DNA of 64,000 nt, from NCBI RefSeq assembly GCF_001673535.1, contig NZ_LZLY01000003.1:1-64000 (forward strand), written 5' to 3'. The translations under genes and the position numbers were made by a program. The notes under the pieces were generated by a model. The model saw only the letters and a program-made list of their open reading frames with translations. It was not told the DNA's origin and searched no databases. Positions 1 through 8,470 of the stretch are shown here, piece after piece (the stretch's first letter is position 1; every line of letters starts with the position of its first letter). The stretch is from Mycobacterium sp. 1081908.1. GTDB taxonomy: Bacteria > Actinomycetota > Actinomycetes > Mycobacteriales > Mycobacteriaceae.

Positions 1-22
1 TGGCAGGGGGTTGGCCGCTCAT
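1..22 (-). CDS. start of a divergent gene, cut by the window edge
   Basis: An ATG on the minus strand at 22-20 opens a frame reading M-S-G-Q-P-P-A before the window ends. Upstream is a purine-rich AGGAAGGGA. Between them lies a three-codon frame (ATG ACA CTA TGA) whose stop overlaps this ATG, so the true start is ambiguous. Position divergent from proX matches the membrane-protein gene I recall beside proX in M. tuberculosis (Rv3760), but seven residues cannot confirm that. Confidence 0.35.
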
Positions 23-124
23 AGTGTCATCTTTGTCCCTTCCTGCGCGGATTGAAACAAATCCACCCAAAACCGCCCGCGCCACCGGGGGCGCCGCGGC
101 GGTTCTGCCGTTAGTGTCGGCGGT

Positions 125-1078
125 ATGAGGATGCCGCTGCGCGTCCGCCGCGGGACCGTCCGGGCGGCAGCGTGGCTGGCGACGGTATGCCTGATCGCCG
201 CGTGCAGCAATTCCGATCCGCTGGGTGCGCAGATGCGCAGCCCAAAATCAATCGTGGTCGGTTCCGGCGACTTTCCCGAGTCGGAGATCGTCGCCGAGAT
301 CTACGCGGAAGCGTTGCAGGCCAATGGCTTCGAGATCGGGCGGCGGATGGGTATCGGCAGTAGGGAGACCTATGTGCCTGCGCTCAAGGATCATTCCATC
401 GACCTGGTGCCCGAATACATCGGCAACCTGTTGTTGTACTTCGCCCCCGACTCCACCGCGACCATGCTCGACGACGTCGAGCTGGAGCTCTACAAGAAGC
501 TGCCCGGTGACCTCTCGGTGCTGACGCCGTCGCCGGCTTCGGACACCGACACGGTCACCGTCACCGCCGTCACGGCCGGCGACTGGAACCTGCGGACCAT
601 CGGCGATTTGGCGGCGCACTCGCCGGACGTGCGTTTCGGGGCGCCCTCGGCATTCGAGACGCGCCCGTCCGGGCTGCCGGGCCTGCGACAGAAGTACGGA
701 CTCAACATCGCCCCGGGCAACTTCGTCGCGATCAACGACGGCGGCGGCGCGGTGACCGTGCGCGCGCTGGTGGAGGGCAAGGTGACGGCCGCCAACATCT
801 TCAGCACCTCCCCGGCGATGCTGCAGAATCATCTGGTGCCGCTCGAGGATCCGCAGCACAACTTCCTGGCCGGCAACATTGTGCCGCTGGTGAATTCGCA
901 AAAGAAATCGGACCACCTCAAGGATGTGCTGGACGCCGTCTCGGCGAAGCTGACCACCGCCGGCCTGGCCGGCCTCAACGCCGCGGTGTCGGGCAATGCC
1001 GGCATCGATCCCGACCAGGCGGCGCGAAACTGGGTGCGCGACAACGGCTTCAACCACCCGATCGGCCAATCGCGGTGA
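125..1078 (+). CDS. proX: osmoprotectant (glycine betaine/choline-type) ABC transporter substrate-binding lipoprotein
   Basis: 317 aa. A basic N-terminus and hydrophobic stretch end in a lipobox (L-I-A-A-C, Cys27), so the protein should be lipidated and held on the outer face of the membrane. The rest has the OpuAC/ProX-type binding fold: VGSGDFPESEIVAEIYAEAL near residue 45, the VPEYIGNLL segment and a later conserved AFETRPSGLPGL stretch. It delivers quaternary ammonium osmolytes to the permease. It is first in a four-gene run in which proV begins inside its stop codon (GTGA overlap). ATG at 131 is an alternative start six bases downstream. The order proX-V-W-Z matches Rv3759c-Rv3756c as I recall it. 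Confidence 0.93.
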   Translation: MRMPLRVRRGTVRAAAWLATVCLIAACSNSDPLGAQMRSPKSIVVGSGDFPESEIVAEIYAEALQANGFEIGRRMGIGSRETYVPALKDHSIDLVPEYIGNLLLYFAPDSTATMLDDVELELYKKLPGDLSVLTPSPASDTDTVTVTAVTAGDWNLRTIGDLAAHSPDVRFGAPSAFETRPSGLPGLRQKYGLNIAPGNFVAINDGGGAVTVRALVEGKVTAANIFSTSPAMLQNHLVPLEDPQHNFLAGNIVPLVNSQKKSDHLKDVLDAVSAKLTTAGLAGLNAAVSGNAGIDPDQAARNWVRDNGFNHPIGQSR

Positions 1079-2166
1079 TCGTATTCGACAATGTCAGCAA
1101 GGTATTCGCCGACGGGACGACCGCCGTCGACCGGCTGAGCCTGGTCGTCCCCAACGGCGAATTGACGGTATTCGTGGGGTCTTCGGGCAGCGGCAAGACC
1201 ACGGCCCTGCGGATGATCAATCGGATGATCGAGCCGACCTCGGGCAGGATAACCGTCAACGGGGCCGACGTCTCGACGGTCAACCCGGTGCGGCTGCGCC
1301 TCGGGATCGGCTACGTCATCCAGCATGCGGGCCTGATGCCCCACCAACGCGTGATCGACAACGTGGCAACGGTTCCGGTGCTCAAGGGCCGGCCGCGCCG
1401 GGACGCCCGCAGGGCCGCCTACGAGGTGCTCGAGCGCGTCGGGCTCGACGCCAAGATCGCCACCCGCTACCCGGCGCAGCTCTCCGGCGGCGAACAGCAG
1501 CGCGTCGGCGTGGCGCGCGCGCTCGCCGCGGATCCGCCGATTCTGTTGATGGACGAGCCGTTCTCCGCCGTCGACCCGGTGGTGCGCCACGAGCTGCAGA
1601 ACGAAATACTGCGTCTGCAAAGCGAATTGCACAAGACCACCGTGTTCGTCACGCACGACATCGACGAGGCGCTGCGACTCGGCGAACGGATCGCGGTGTT
1701 CAGGGACGGCGTGCTGCAGCAATACGACGAACCCGCGCAGCTGCTCTCGCGTCCGGCCAACGAATTCGTCGCCAGGTTCATCGGTCTCGGCCGCGGATAC
1801 CGATGGTTGCAGCTCATGGACGCGGACGGGTTGCCGTTGCACGACATCGCGCGGATCACCCAGGGCACCCTCCCGGAGGCCGAGCTGCCGGGCGGCTGGG
1901 CGGTGGTGGTCGACGAGGCCGGCGCTCCAGTGGGCTGGATCGACGCCGACGGCCTGCGCAAGCACCGCGCGGGCGCGTCGTTGTCCGACAGCATGGGCGG
2001 CATCGGGTCGGTGTTCCGCCCCGACGGCAACCTCAGCCACGCCCTCGACGCCGCGCTGTCGTCGCCGTCGGGCCTGGGTGTGGCCGTCGACGGCGGCGGC
2101 ACGCTCATCGGCGGCGTGCTGGCCGCCGACGTGCTGGCCGCGGTTGAAGCCCGGCGACGGGCCTAG
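1075..2166 (+). CDS. proV: osmoprotectant ABC transporter ATP-binding protein
   Basis: 363 aa from a GTG start that overlaps the proX stop by four bases, indicating translational coupling. Walker A GSSGSGKT (35-42), signature LSGGEQQR (136-143), Walker B ILLMDEP (156-162) and the switch histidine in FVTHD are all intact. The C-terminal 110 residues after the ATPase core resemble the paired CBS region found in ProV/OpuCA, which senses ionic strength in characterised relatives. It energises ProW/ProZ at the inner face of the membrane. Confidence 0.95.
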   Translation: MIVFDNVSKVFADGTTAVDRLSLVVPNGELTVFVGSSGSGKTTALRMINRMIEPTSGRITVNGADVSTVNPVRLRLGIGYVIQHAGLMPHQRVIDNVATVPVLKGRPRRDARRAAYEVLERVGLDAKIATRYPAQLSGGEQQRVGVARALAADPPILLMDEPFSAVDPVVRHELQNEILRLQSELHKTTVFVTHDIDEALRLGERIAVFRDGVLQQYDEPAQLLSRPANEFVARFIGLGRGYRWLQLMDADGLPLHDIARITQGTLPEAELPGGWAVVVDEAGAPVGWIDADGLRKHRAGASLSDSMGGIGSVFRPDGNLSHALDAALSSPSGLGVAVDGGGTLIGGVLAADVLAAVEARRRA

Positions 2167-2168
2167 GC

Positions 2169-2855
2169 ATGCACTACCTGCTCACCCATCTCGACGACGC
2201 CTGGGCCCTGACCGTGGTCCACCTGCGGCTGTCGTTGGTGCCGGTCGTGATCGGGCTGGCCGTCGCGGTGCCGCTAGGCGTGCTGGTGCAGCGCGCGCCG
2301 ATCGCCCGGCGGCTGACGACGGCGACCGCCAGCGTCGTGTTCACCGTCCCGTCGCTGGCGCTGTTCGTGGTGTTGCCGACGATCATCGGAACCCGCATCC
2401 TCGACGAGGCCAACGTCATGGTGGCCCTGACCGCCTACACCGCCGCGCTGTTGGTCCGGGCGGTGCTCGAGGCGCTGGACGCGGTGCCGGCCCAGGTGCG
2501 CGACGCCGCCACCGCCGTCGGTTACCCCGCCATCAAGCGGATGCTGAGAGTCGAACTGCCGCTGTCCATCCCGGTGCTCGTCGCCGGGCTGCGCGTGGTG
2601 GTGGTGACCAACATCGCGATGGTCTCGGTGGGTTCGGTGATCGGCATCGGCGGCCTGGGCACCTGGTTCACCGAGGGGTACCAGACCGACAAGAGCGATC
2701 AGATCGTCGCCGGCATCATCGCGCTGTTCGTGCTGGCGATCGCCATCGACGCGCTCATCGTCCTGGCGGGCCGGCTGGCCACGCCGTGGGAACGGGCCGG
2801 GCGCACGCCCCGCCGCCGCTCGGTGGTGGCCCCGGTCGTGGGCGGAGCGCGATGA
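2169..2855 (+). CDS. proW: osmoprotectant ABC transporter permease
   Basis: 228 aa with about five hydrophobic membrane segments and a typical BPD permease EAA-like loop (ELPLSIPVLVAGLR, about residues 131-144) that docks on ProV. The C-terminus is basic and cytoplasmic. The ATG lies two bases after the proV stop and the stop overlaps the proZ ATG (ATGA), so the operon is tightly packed. It pairs with ProZ as the two half-channels. Confidence 0.93.
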   Translation: MHYLLTHLDDAWALTVVHLRLSLVPVVIGLAVAVPLGVLVQRAPIARRLTTATASVVFTVPSLALFVVLPTIIGTRILDEANVMVALTAYTAALLVRAVLEALDAVPAQVRDAATAVGYPAIKRMLRVELPLSIPVLVAGLRVVVVTNIAMVSVGSVIGIGGLGTWFTEGYQTDKSDQIVAGIIALFVLAIAIDALIVLAGRLATPWERAGRTPRRRSVVAPVVGGAR

Positions 2856-3598
2856 ACTTCGTGCAGCAGGCCCTCGACTACCTCCTGACCGCGGACAACT
2901 GGACCGGTCCGGTCGGGCTGGCGGCGCGCATTCTGGAGCATCTGGAGTACACCGCGATCGCGGTGGGCGCGTCGGCGCTGATCGCCGTTCCGATCGGGTT
3001 GATCATCGGGCACACCGGCCGCGGCACGCTCCTGGTGGTCGGCGCCGTCAACGGCCTGCGAGCCCTGCCGACGCTGGGCGTGTTGCTGTTGGGGGTGCTG
3101 CTGTTCGGGCTGGGCTTGGGGCCGCCACTGGTCGCCCTGATGCTGCTGGGCGTGCCGTCGCTGCTGGCCGGCACCTATGCGGGCATCGCCAACGTCGAGC
3201 CCACGGTCGTCGACGCCGCCCGCGCGATGGGCATGACGGAGGCGCAGGTGCTGCTGCGCGCGGAGATCCCCAACGCGCTGCCGCTGATCCTGGGCGGGCT
3301 GCGCAACGCCACCCTGCAAGTGGTCGCCACCGCCACCGTCGCCGCCTACGCCAGCCTCGGCGGCCTGGGCCGATACCTGATCGACGGGATCAAGGAACGC
3401 CAGTTCCAGCTCGCGCTGGTCGGCGCGCTGATGGTGGCCGCGTTGGCGCTGATCCTGGACGGCCTGTTGGCGCTCGCGGTGTGGGCGTCGGCGCCCGGCA
3501 CCGGCCGGTTACGCGGGCGCATCCGCCCGCGCGACCACGTGACGCCCACCGCACTTCCGGACAAAGCTGCCGTCGTCGGTGGACAAGTTTTACGGTAG
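2852..3598 (+). CDS. proZ: osmoprotectant ABC transporter permease, second subunit
   Basis: 248 aa starting at the ATG that overlaps the proW stop. Longer open reading upstream in this frame lies inside proV/proW and is not used. It has about six hydrophobic segments and the EAA loop EIPNALPLILGGLRNATLQVV in its second half. It is the partner permease of ProW and the last clear transporter gene of the operon. The next gene starts only four bases after the stop but is unrelated. Confidence 0.93.
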   Translation: MNFVQQALDYLLTADNWTGPVGLAARILEHLEYTAIAVGASALIAVPIGLIIGHTGRGTLLVVGAVNGLRALPTLGVLLLGVLLFGLGLGPPLVALMLLGVPSLLAGTYAGIANVEPTVVDAARAMGMTEAQVLLRAEIPNALPLILGGLRNATLQVVATATVAAYASLGGLGRYLIDGIKERQFQLALVGALMVAALALILDGLLALAVWASAPGTGRLRGRIRPRDHVTPTALPDKAAVVGGQVLR

Positions 3599-3602
3599 AG
3601 GC

Positions 3603-4202
3603 GTGAACGCAGCCCCCTCCGACCCCGCCCGGCGCGTATGGCAGGCGATGTTGACCTGGCGCGCACAGGACATCTCGCGCATGGAATCGGTACGAATCCA
3701 GCTGTCCAACAAGCGAATCAGGGCCAACGGGCGCATCGTGGCCGCCGCCACCCCGACCAACCCGGCGTTCGGCGCCTACTACGACCTGCAGACCGACGAG
3801 ACCGGCGCCACCAAGCGGCTCGGCCTGACCGTGACGCTGGCCGAGCGCGAACGCGTGCTTTCCATCGCCCGCGACGAGGAAAACATGTGGCTGATCACCG
3901 ACCACCAGGGCGAGCGGCGCGCCGGATTCAATGGCGCGCTCGACGTCGACGTGGTGTTCAGCCCGTTCTTCAATGCGCTGCCGATCCGGCGACTCGCGCT
4001 GCACGAGCGGGCGGACATGGTCACGCTGCCGATGGTCTACGTGAACGTGCCCGACATGTCCGTCACCGCGGCGACCGTGAGCTACACCAGCGAGGGCCGG
4101 CTCGACGGAATCAAGTTGCGCTCACCCGTCGCCGACACCACCGTGAGCGTCGACGAGCACGGGTTCATAGTGGACTATCCAAGCTTGGCAGAGCGGATCT
4201 GA
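3603..4202 (+). CDS. conserved mycobacterial hypothetical protein (Rv3755c-like)
   Basis: 199 aa from GTG at 3603 (V-N-A-A-P-S); an in-frame GTG at 3579 would start inside proZ and is less likely. There is no signal peptide or membrane segment. The sequence looks like an all-beta lipid- or ligand-binding fold with alternating hydrophobic strands (for example [21 protein letters not shown]). Its position directly behind proZ and its length match the conserved hypothetical Rv3755c as I recall it. Function unknown. Its last 38 bases overlap the 3' end of tyrA on the other strand. Confidence 0.85.
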   Translation: MNAAPSDPARRVWQAMLTWRAQDISRMESVRIQLSNKRIRANGRIVAAATPTNPAFGAYYDLQTDETGATKRLGLTVTLAERERVLSIARDEENMWLITDHQGERRAGFNGALDVDVVFSPFFNALPIRRLALHERADMVTLPMVYVNVPDMSVTAATVSYTSEGRLDGIKLRSPVADTTVSVDEHGFIVDYPSLAERI

Positions 4203-5178
4203 TCACCCCGCCGGCCCGGCCGGCGGCGGCCAGTTCCTCGCGCCACTTCTCCGTGCCGATGACGACGGTGAAGATGTCGGAGCGCGGGAAGCTGTCGTAA
4301 CGGGTTCGCGCGGCGTGGCCCGCGTCGATGAGGTCCGCAAGTGAGTTGTGGCTGGCCAGCGACTCGCGGGCGTGGCCCAGCAGCTCGATGACCTGATCGA
4401 CGGCGGGCAGCAGCTGCTCGGCGTTGCTCTCGCACATCGCCCGGACCAGGTCCGGGGCGGTGCCGGCCACCCGGGTGCCGTCGCGGAACGAGCCGGCCGC
4501 CAGCGCGAACGCGAGCGGGACCTCGCCGGCGGCGACCGCCAGCGCCTCGGCGAGCAGGTGGGGCAGATGCGAGATGGCGGCCGCCGCGGCGTCGTGCTCG
4601 TCCGACCTGGCCGGTACCACCAGCGCGCCGCAGTCCAGCGCCAGCGTCATCACCATCGACCAGACCCCCGGATCGACGTGGTCGTCGACGCTGATCACCC
4701 ACGGGGCCCTGGTGAACAGCCCGGCATATCCGGCGGCCCAGCCCGAGTCGGCGGTGCCCGTCATCGGGTGACCGCCCACGAAGCGTTCCAGCAGGCCGGC
4801 CGCGGCAACCTCGCTCAGCACCGCGCTCTTGACGCTGGTGACGTCGGTCAGCGGGCAGTGGGGGGCCAGCTCGGCGACGTGGGCGAGCATGCCCGCCAAC
4901 GCCGGCATCGGCACGGCAAGGACGATCAGCGCGCCGGTGTCGGCCGCCCGGGTCAGGGTTTGGGTGAGATCGGTGCTGGCGTCGAAGCCGTCGGCGGTGG
5001 CGGCGTGCGCGCCCTCGACCGATCGGTTGTAGCCGAACACGTCGCGCCCGGCCGCGTTGGCGGCCCGCATGATCGAGCCGCCGATCAGGCCCAGTCCGAG
5101 CACGCAGACGGGGGTCTTGGATACAGGGCGGCCCACCGTCTTAGGTTTGCATACTTTTGGCGGGCGGCGGTGTTCCAT
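4165..5178 (-). CDS. tyrA: prephenate dehydrogenase
   Basis: Up to 337 aa. It carries the NAD-binding Rossmann start [17 protein letters not shown] (about residues 25-41) and the TyrA motifs GGHPMTGT (about 139-146) and [16 protein letters not shown], whose histidines belong to the active site. It converts prephenate to 4-hydroxyphenylpyruvate in tyrosine synthesis. The ATG at 5178 gives a long lysine-rich leader; a GTG 14 codons later, just before G-R-P-V-S-K, is an equally likely start. It is convergent with, and overlaps, the preceding hypothetical gene by 38 bases. Confidence 0.93.
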   Translation of the reverse strand: MEHRRPPKVCKPKTVGRPVSKTPVCVLGLGLIGGSIMRAANAAGRDVFGYNRSVEGAHAATADGFDASTDLTQTLTRAADTGALIVLAVPMPALAGMLAHVAELAPHCPLTDVTSVKSAVLSEVAAAGLLERFVGGHPMTGTADSGWAAGYAGLFTRAPWVISVDDHVDPGVWSMVMTLALDCGALVVPARSDEHDAAAAAISHLPHLLAEALAVAAGEVPLAFALAAGSFRDGTRVAGTAPDLVRAMCESNAEQLLPAVDQVIELLGHARESLASHNSLADLIDAGHAARTRYDSFPRSDIFTVVIGTEKWREELAAAGRAGGVIRSALPSLDSPL

Positions 5179-5217
5179 CTGGTCAGGTGGCCTGCTCAGC
5201 GACTAGCGTAGGCGCCC

Positions 5218-5739
5218 ATGGGAGCACAGCGGGCGCCAGCGCAAGGCCCGTCCGCGGACACACCGGACGGCTTCGGCGTCGCGGTCGTGCGGGAAGAGGG
5301 TCAGTGGCGCTGTTACCCCATGGGCGCCAAGGCGTTGACGAGCCTGCAGACCGCCGAGACGGAGCTGCGCGAGCTGCGCAGCTCGGGCGCGGTGTTCGGG
5401 CTCCTCGACGTCGACGACGAATTCTTCGTCATCGTGCGCCCCGGCCCGTCCGGGACCCAGCTGCTGCTCTCGGACGCCACCGCCGCCCTGGACTACGACA
5501 TCGCCGCCGAGGTGCTGGACAATCTCGACGCCGACATCGATCCCGAGGACCTCGAGGACGCGGACCCGTTCGAGGAGGGCGATCTCGGGTTGCTCTCCGA
5601 CGTCGGGCTGCCCGAGGCGGTGCTGGGCGTCATCCTCGACGAGACCGACCTGTACGCCGACGAGCAACTGGGGCGCATTGCCCGCGAGATGGGCTTTGCC
5701 GACCAGCTGTCGGCGGTGATCGACCGCCTCGGTCGGTGA
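5218..5739 (+). CDS. tRNA adenosine deaminase-associated protein
   Basis: 173 aa. It matches the actinobacterial family always found next to tadA (VVREEGQWRCYPM near the N-terminus, then a very acidic centre). Residues about 95-125 are rich in Asp/Glu (DIDPEDLEDADPFEEGD). There is no signal peptide. The tight pairing with tadA suggests a partner or regulator of TadA, but no mechanism is established. Its stop codon lies in the left copy of a 14-bp repeat that flanks a small MIRU-like insertion before tadA. Confidence 0.85.
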   Translation: MGAQRAPAQGPSADTPDGFGVAVVREEGQWRCYPMGAKALTSLQTAETELRELRSSGAVFGLLDVDDEFFVIVRPGPSGTQLLLSDATAALDYDIAAEVLDNLDADIDPEDLEDADPFEEGDLGLLSDVGLPEAVLGVILDETDLYADEQLGRIAREMGFADQLSAVIDRLGR

Positions 5740-5800
5740 TCGCGAGCGCGGCGGAGCCGGGCGAAGCGGGTCGCCGCCATCAAGCCCGGTCGGTGATCGC
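5730..5800. repeat. MIRU-like intergenic insertion with 14-bp direct repeats
   Basis: CGGTCGGTGATCGC occurs at 5730-5743 and again, exactly, at 5787-5800. The left copy contains the stop of the tadA-associated gene as a GTGA, and the right copy contains the GTG used by tadA. The repeated unit is 57 bp (19 codons) and stays open in the tadA frame, as described for mycobacterial interspersed repetitive units that insert in stop/start overlaps. The core is rich in GCG/GGC repeats. Identification as a MIRU relative is inference from structure. Confidence 0.55.
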
Positions 5801-6251
5801 AGACGAAGACCTGATCCGCACCGCGCTGGAGGTTGCCGCGACGGCGGGTCCCCGCGACGTGCCGATCGGTGCGGTGGTCGTCGGCGCCGACGGGACGGAG
5901 CTCGCCAGGGCGGTGAATGCCCGTGAGGCCCTTGGCGATCCGACCGCGCACGCGGAAATCCTGGCGATGCGGGCGGCGGCCGGCGCGCTCGGCGACGGGT
6001 GGCGGCTGGAGGGGGCCACGCTCGCGGTGACCGTCGAGCCGTGCACCATGTGCGCCGGCGCGCTGGTGCTGGCCCGCGTCGCGCGGCTGGTGTTCGGGGC
6101 ATGGGAACCCAAGACGGGAGCCGTCGGGTCGCTGTGGGACGTGGTCCGCGACCGTCGGCTCAACCATCGCCCCGAGGTGCGGGGCGGCGTGCTCGCGCAG
6201 GAGTGCGCCGCGCCGCTGGAGGCGTTCTTCGCGCGCCAGCGATTGGGGTGA
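5793..6251 (+). CDS. tadA: tRNA-specific adenosine deaminase (A34 to I34)
   Basis: 152 aa from GTG 5793. The cytidine/adenosine deaminase core is intact: zinc ligand and proton shuttle HAE at 53-55 and P-C-T-M-C at 83-87. TadA makes inosine at the wobble position of tRNA-Arg(ACG). An in-frame GTG at 5736, inside the left repeat copy, would add 19 residues encoded by the inserted repeat. The shorter form matches the length I recall for Rv3752c. It is followed within 30 bases by a tRNA gene. Confidence 0.93.
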   Translation: MIADEDLIRTALEVAATAGPRDVPIGAVVVGADGTELARAVNAREALGDPTAHAEILAMRAAAGALGDGWRLEGATLAVTVEPCTMCAGALVLARVARLVFGAWEPKTGAVGSLWDVVRDRRLNHRPEVRGGVLAQECAAPLEAFFARQRLG

Positions 6252-6280
6252 GCGGCCAGGCGTTCGGTAAGCTGCCTGGC

Positions 6281-6370
6281 GGTGGCGTGTCCGAGCGGCC
6301 TAAGGAGCACGCCTCGAAAGCGTGTGACGGCTAAAACCGTCCGAGGGTTCAAATCCCTCCGCCACCGCCA
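6281..6370 (+). tRNA. tRNA-Ser, anticodon CGA (reads UCG)
   Basis: A class II tRNA. The acceptor GGTGGCG pairs with CGCCACC at the 3' end, and the anticodon stem CACGC/GCGTG encloses loop CTCGAAA with CGA at 6315-6317. A long variable arm (GACGG-CTAAAA-CCGTC) and a T-loop GTTCAAAT follow. The discriminator is G6367 and CCA is encoded at 6368-6370. Confidence 0.96.
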
Positions 6371-6372
6371 CA

Positions 6373-6408
6373 GCCCTCCGGCTCTTTGCGCAGTTCGGAG
6401 GGCGTTTT
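6373..6408 (+). terminator. intrinsic terminator after tRNA-Ser
   Basis: GCCCTCCG (6373-6380) pairs perfectly with CGGAGGGC (6396-6403) around a 15-nt loop, followed by GTTTTA. It lies three bases after the tRNA CCA. The T-run contains the TAA stop of the convergent glycosidase gene, so the hairpin can serve both strands. Confidence 0.8.
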
Positions 6409-7606
6409 ACGTGGGCCCGCCGCCGCCCAGGCTGCGGGCCGTTTGAAATTCGCTGTCGCGATAGGGCCGGCCATCGGGTTGCAGCAGGTCGTGAAACCAC
6501 ACCTTCGGCGGCGCCGCATAGGGGTGATCCCACGAGTCCCACGGGAAGTAGGTCTGGGTCTTTCCGGCGACCAGCCCCCAGTTGAACGCGCCGATGTTGC
6601 GGCGCTTCGCGATGGGCAGGATCGACTCGATCGTGCTGCCCTGGGGACGGGCCATGTATTCGGTGCAGATGATCGGCCGCCCCATCGGCGCGAGTTCGGC
6701 GACCCGCGCCTCGAAGCCCGCCGGCTCGGCGTAGGAGTGGAAGGTGATCACGTCGGCGTTGTTCAGCTGGATGTCGCTGATGGCGCTGGCGCCGGCGCGC
6801 TCGCCCTGATCGGCGCCACGCCAAACCCCGCTCGTCAGCGGCTGGCTGGGATCGACCGCACGGGCCCAACGGAACACCTGGGGGAGCAGCTCCGCGACCC
6901 GCTCCAGCTTGTCCTTCCGTTCGACTTTGGCGTACACGCGCGCGGGGTTGTCGGGCTCGTTCCACATGTCCCATCCCAAAACCCGGTTGTCGCTTCGGAA
7001 TTGGGTCAAAACGCTCGTCACGTAGTCGTGCAGGACCTGGGTGTAGGCGGGGTCGCCGAGGCGCTCCGCGCCGGGGCTCTGCACCCACCCCGAGTTGTGG
7101 ACGCCGGGCCGCGGCGCGCGCTGCGGCCCCAGTTTGGGGAACGGGTCCCAGCAGGAGTCGAAGAACACGAACAGTGGCCTGATGCCGTGGCTCGCGGCGA
7201 CGCTGACGAACTGCGCGAGGCGGTTGTGAAAGCCCCGGGCGTCCTGGGCCCACAGCTGGTCATGCAGGAAGACCCGCACGCTGTTGAAGCCGTAGGCCCG
7301 GGCCCAGCCCAGCTCGGTGTTGATGCGCCGAAGGTCGTAGGTGCCCGGCTGGAACATCTCGAGCTGATTGATGGCGTTCGACGTGATGTAGTTCGCGCCG
7401 ACCAGCCATCCTTGCGCTTGATACCAGCGGTTCGCGCGGTCGGGGGACCACCGGATTATCTCCCCGGAGGAGCGCGGCGCCGGGTCCGCGGAGGCGCGAG
7501 GCGCATGGGCCAGGGCCGTGCCCGCCGCCAGCAGCAATGGGAGCTTCAGGGCCGTACGACGGTGCACAAAAAGACGATAAATTTCCGGGGGCCCGGTACC
7601 CGGCAT
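6407..7606 (-). CDS. exported GH5-like glycoside hydrolase (cellulase/mannanase type)
   Basis: 399 aa. A twin-arginine-like signal (H-R-R-T-A-L-K then a hydrophobic run ending A-R-A-S-A, residues 15-40) predicts export. The mature part is a (beta/alpha)8 clan-A fold with acid/base Glu217 in WNEP and nucleophile Glu316 in C-T-E-Y-M, plus H290 in THE strand FHSYAEP. The substrate could be a beta-mannan or beta-glucan; the sequence alone does not say which. The first codons are an ATG; an internal GTG just before H-R-R would remove 13 residues and leave a standard signal. It is first in the accessory region after the tRNA. Confidence 0.82.
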   Translation of the reverse strand: MPGTGPPEIYRLFVHRRTALKLPLLLAAGTALAHAPRASADPAPRSSGEIIRWSPDRANRWYQAQGWLVGANYITSNAINQLEMFQPGTYDLRRINTELGWARAYGFNSVRVFLHDQLWAQDARGFHNRLAQFVSVAASHGIRPLFVFFDSCWDPFPKLGPQRAPRPGVHNSGWVQSPGAERLGDPAYTQVLHDYVTSVLTQFRSDNRVLGWDMWNEPDNPARVYAKVERKDKLERVAELLPQVFRWARAVDPSQPLTSGVWRGADQGERAGASAISDIQLNNADVITFHSYAEPAGFEARVAELAPMGRPIICTEYMARPQGSTIESILPIAKRRNIGAFNWGLVAGKTQTYFPWDSWDHPYAAPPKVWFHDLLQPDGRPYRDSEFQTARSLGGGGPT

Positions 7607-7773
7607 TTGGCCAGCGCGTCGCGCCGGCTTCTCGGCGCAGCGCGAATTGTTATCTTGTTGTGACCTACCGGCATTCGCGTGCTCGGCCGCGGGCTACGCC
7701 AGGCGGGCGGCCCACGAGCGGCGGATTCCCTTGGTGTGCAACGCCGTTGCGCGCGGGGCGAAAACGGGCTTGC

Positions 7774-8160
7774 TCAAATGTCAAGGGACGGCGGTGTCCA
7801 CCCGTTCACGACAAGCGGCAGCGAAACCGACGAATCGCCGCAACTGACCTCGATCGTCCAGCGGCCGTCGACGGGCAGCCGCGACTCGATTTCGAAGAAG
7901 GCGAACCCCGGAAATTCCCCGACCGCGGCCTCCGGCGCGTCGAACCATTTGTATTGCGCCGCGTCGAGCGTCGGGGGCTTGATCTCGACGTCGACTCGCC
8001 GGTCCGAATCCTCGCTTTCGGACTGCGTCAGCACCACGAGGACAAATCGGGCATACCGGTCGGGCCCGACCGTGAATTTCGACAGCACGCCGCCTTGCAC
8101 GTTGAGCTTGTTGTCGACCGTCGCGGCCGCTTCCGCCAGGAAAGCCCCGGAAAGTTTCAC
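7774..8160 (-). CDS. small beta-sandwich-like hypothetical protein (DUF6941-like)
   Basis: 128 aa from a GTG start, no signal peptide. Begins K-L-S-G-A-F-L-A-E-A-A and contains LNVQGGVLSKFTVGPDRYAR, then alternating hydrophobic strands ending in a short acidic tail. I associate the opening pattern with the DUF6941 family, function unknown. A distantly similar gene lies at 26789-27241 (same opening logic: L-N-I-A-A-L-F-V-A-G-T-A). It is transcribed alone, toward the glycosidase. Confidence 0.65.
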   Translation of the reverse strand: MKLSGAFLAEAAATVDNKLNVQGGVLSKFTVGPDRYARFVLVVLTQSESEDSDRRVDVEIKPPTLDAAQYKWFDAPEAAVGEFPGFAFFEIESRLPVDGRWTIEVSCGDSSVSLPLVVNGWTPPSLDI

Positions 8161-8204
8161 ACGCAGAACCTACCGCGCAGCGGGGCCGATCGCGTATGGA
8201 ATGA

Positions 8205-8400
8205 CTAACGCGGCTTGCGCCCGTAATTGTCCTTAACGCCGCCGGTGAACATCATGGTCGCGTCGACGACGGCCCACGCGATGCCCGGCTGCTGCTGCCA
8301 GCCGCGGGCCGGGTCGCCGAAGGGGCCCCGGCTGGTTCGGCGTCGACAGTGGCTGGATGCAACGCCGCGCCGCCGCGTCCGTCCACAGCTCGCCGGACAC
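8205..8400 (-). pseudogene. small frameshifted ORF
   Basis: This 310-base gap (8161-8470) is not empty. On the minus strand a GTG at 8400 opens S-G-E-L-W-T-D-A-A-A-R-R-C-I-Q-P-L-S-T-P-N-Q-P-G-P; a one-base shift in GGGGCCCC (8322-8329) then continues F-G-D-P-A-R-G-W-Q-Q-Q-P-G-I-A-W-A-V-V-D-A and ends N-Y-G-R-K-P-R-stop at 8205. With one base removed the product is 64 aa with normal composition. It may be a real frameshift or a sequencing error in the G/C run. I do not recognise the family. Confidence 0.45.
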
Positions 8401-8470
8401 CCGGAAAAAAGCCCGCGCGGATGGCGAAAGTGACTACAACTTTTGCGCCCGGGAGCGCGATACTTAACCG

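Noticed and set aside
6407-6440. Integrase attachment site at the tRNA-Ser 3' end
   Set aside because: No second copy of the tRNA 3' end was seen in the window by eye and no integrase gene is present.
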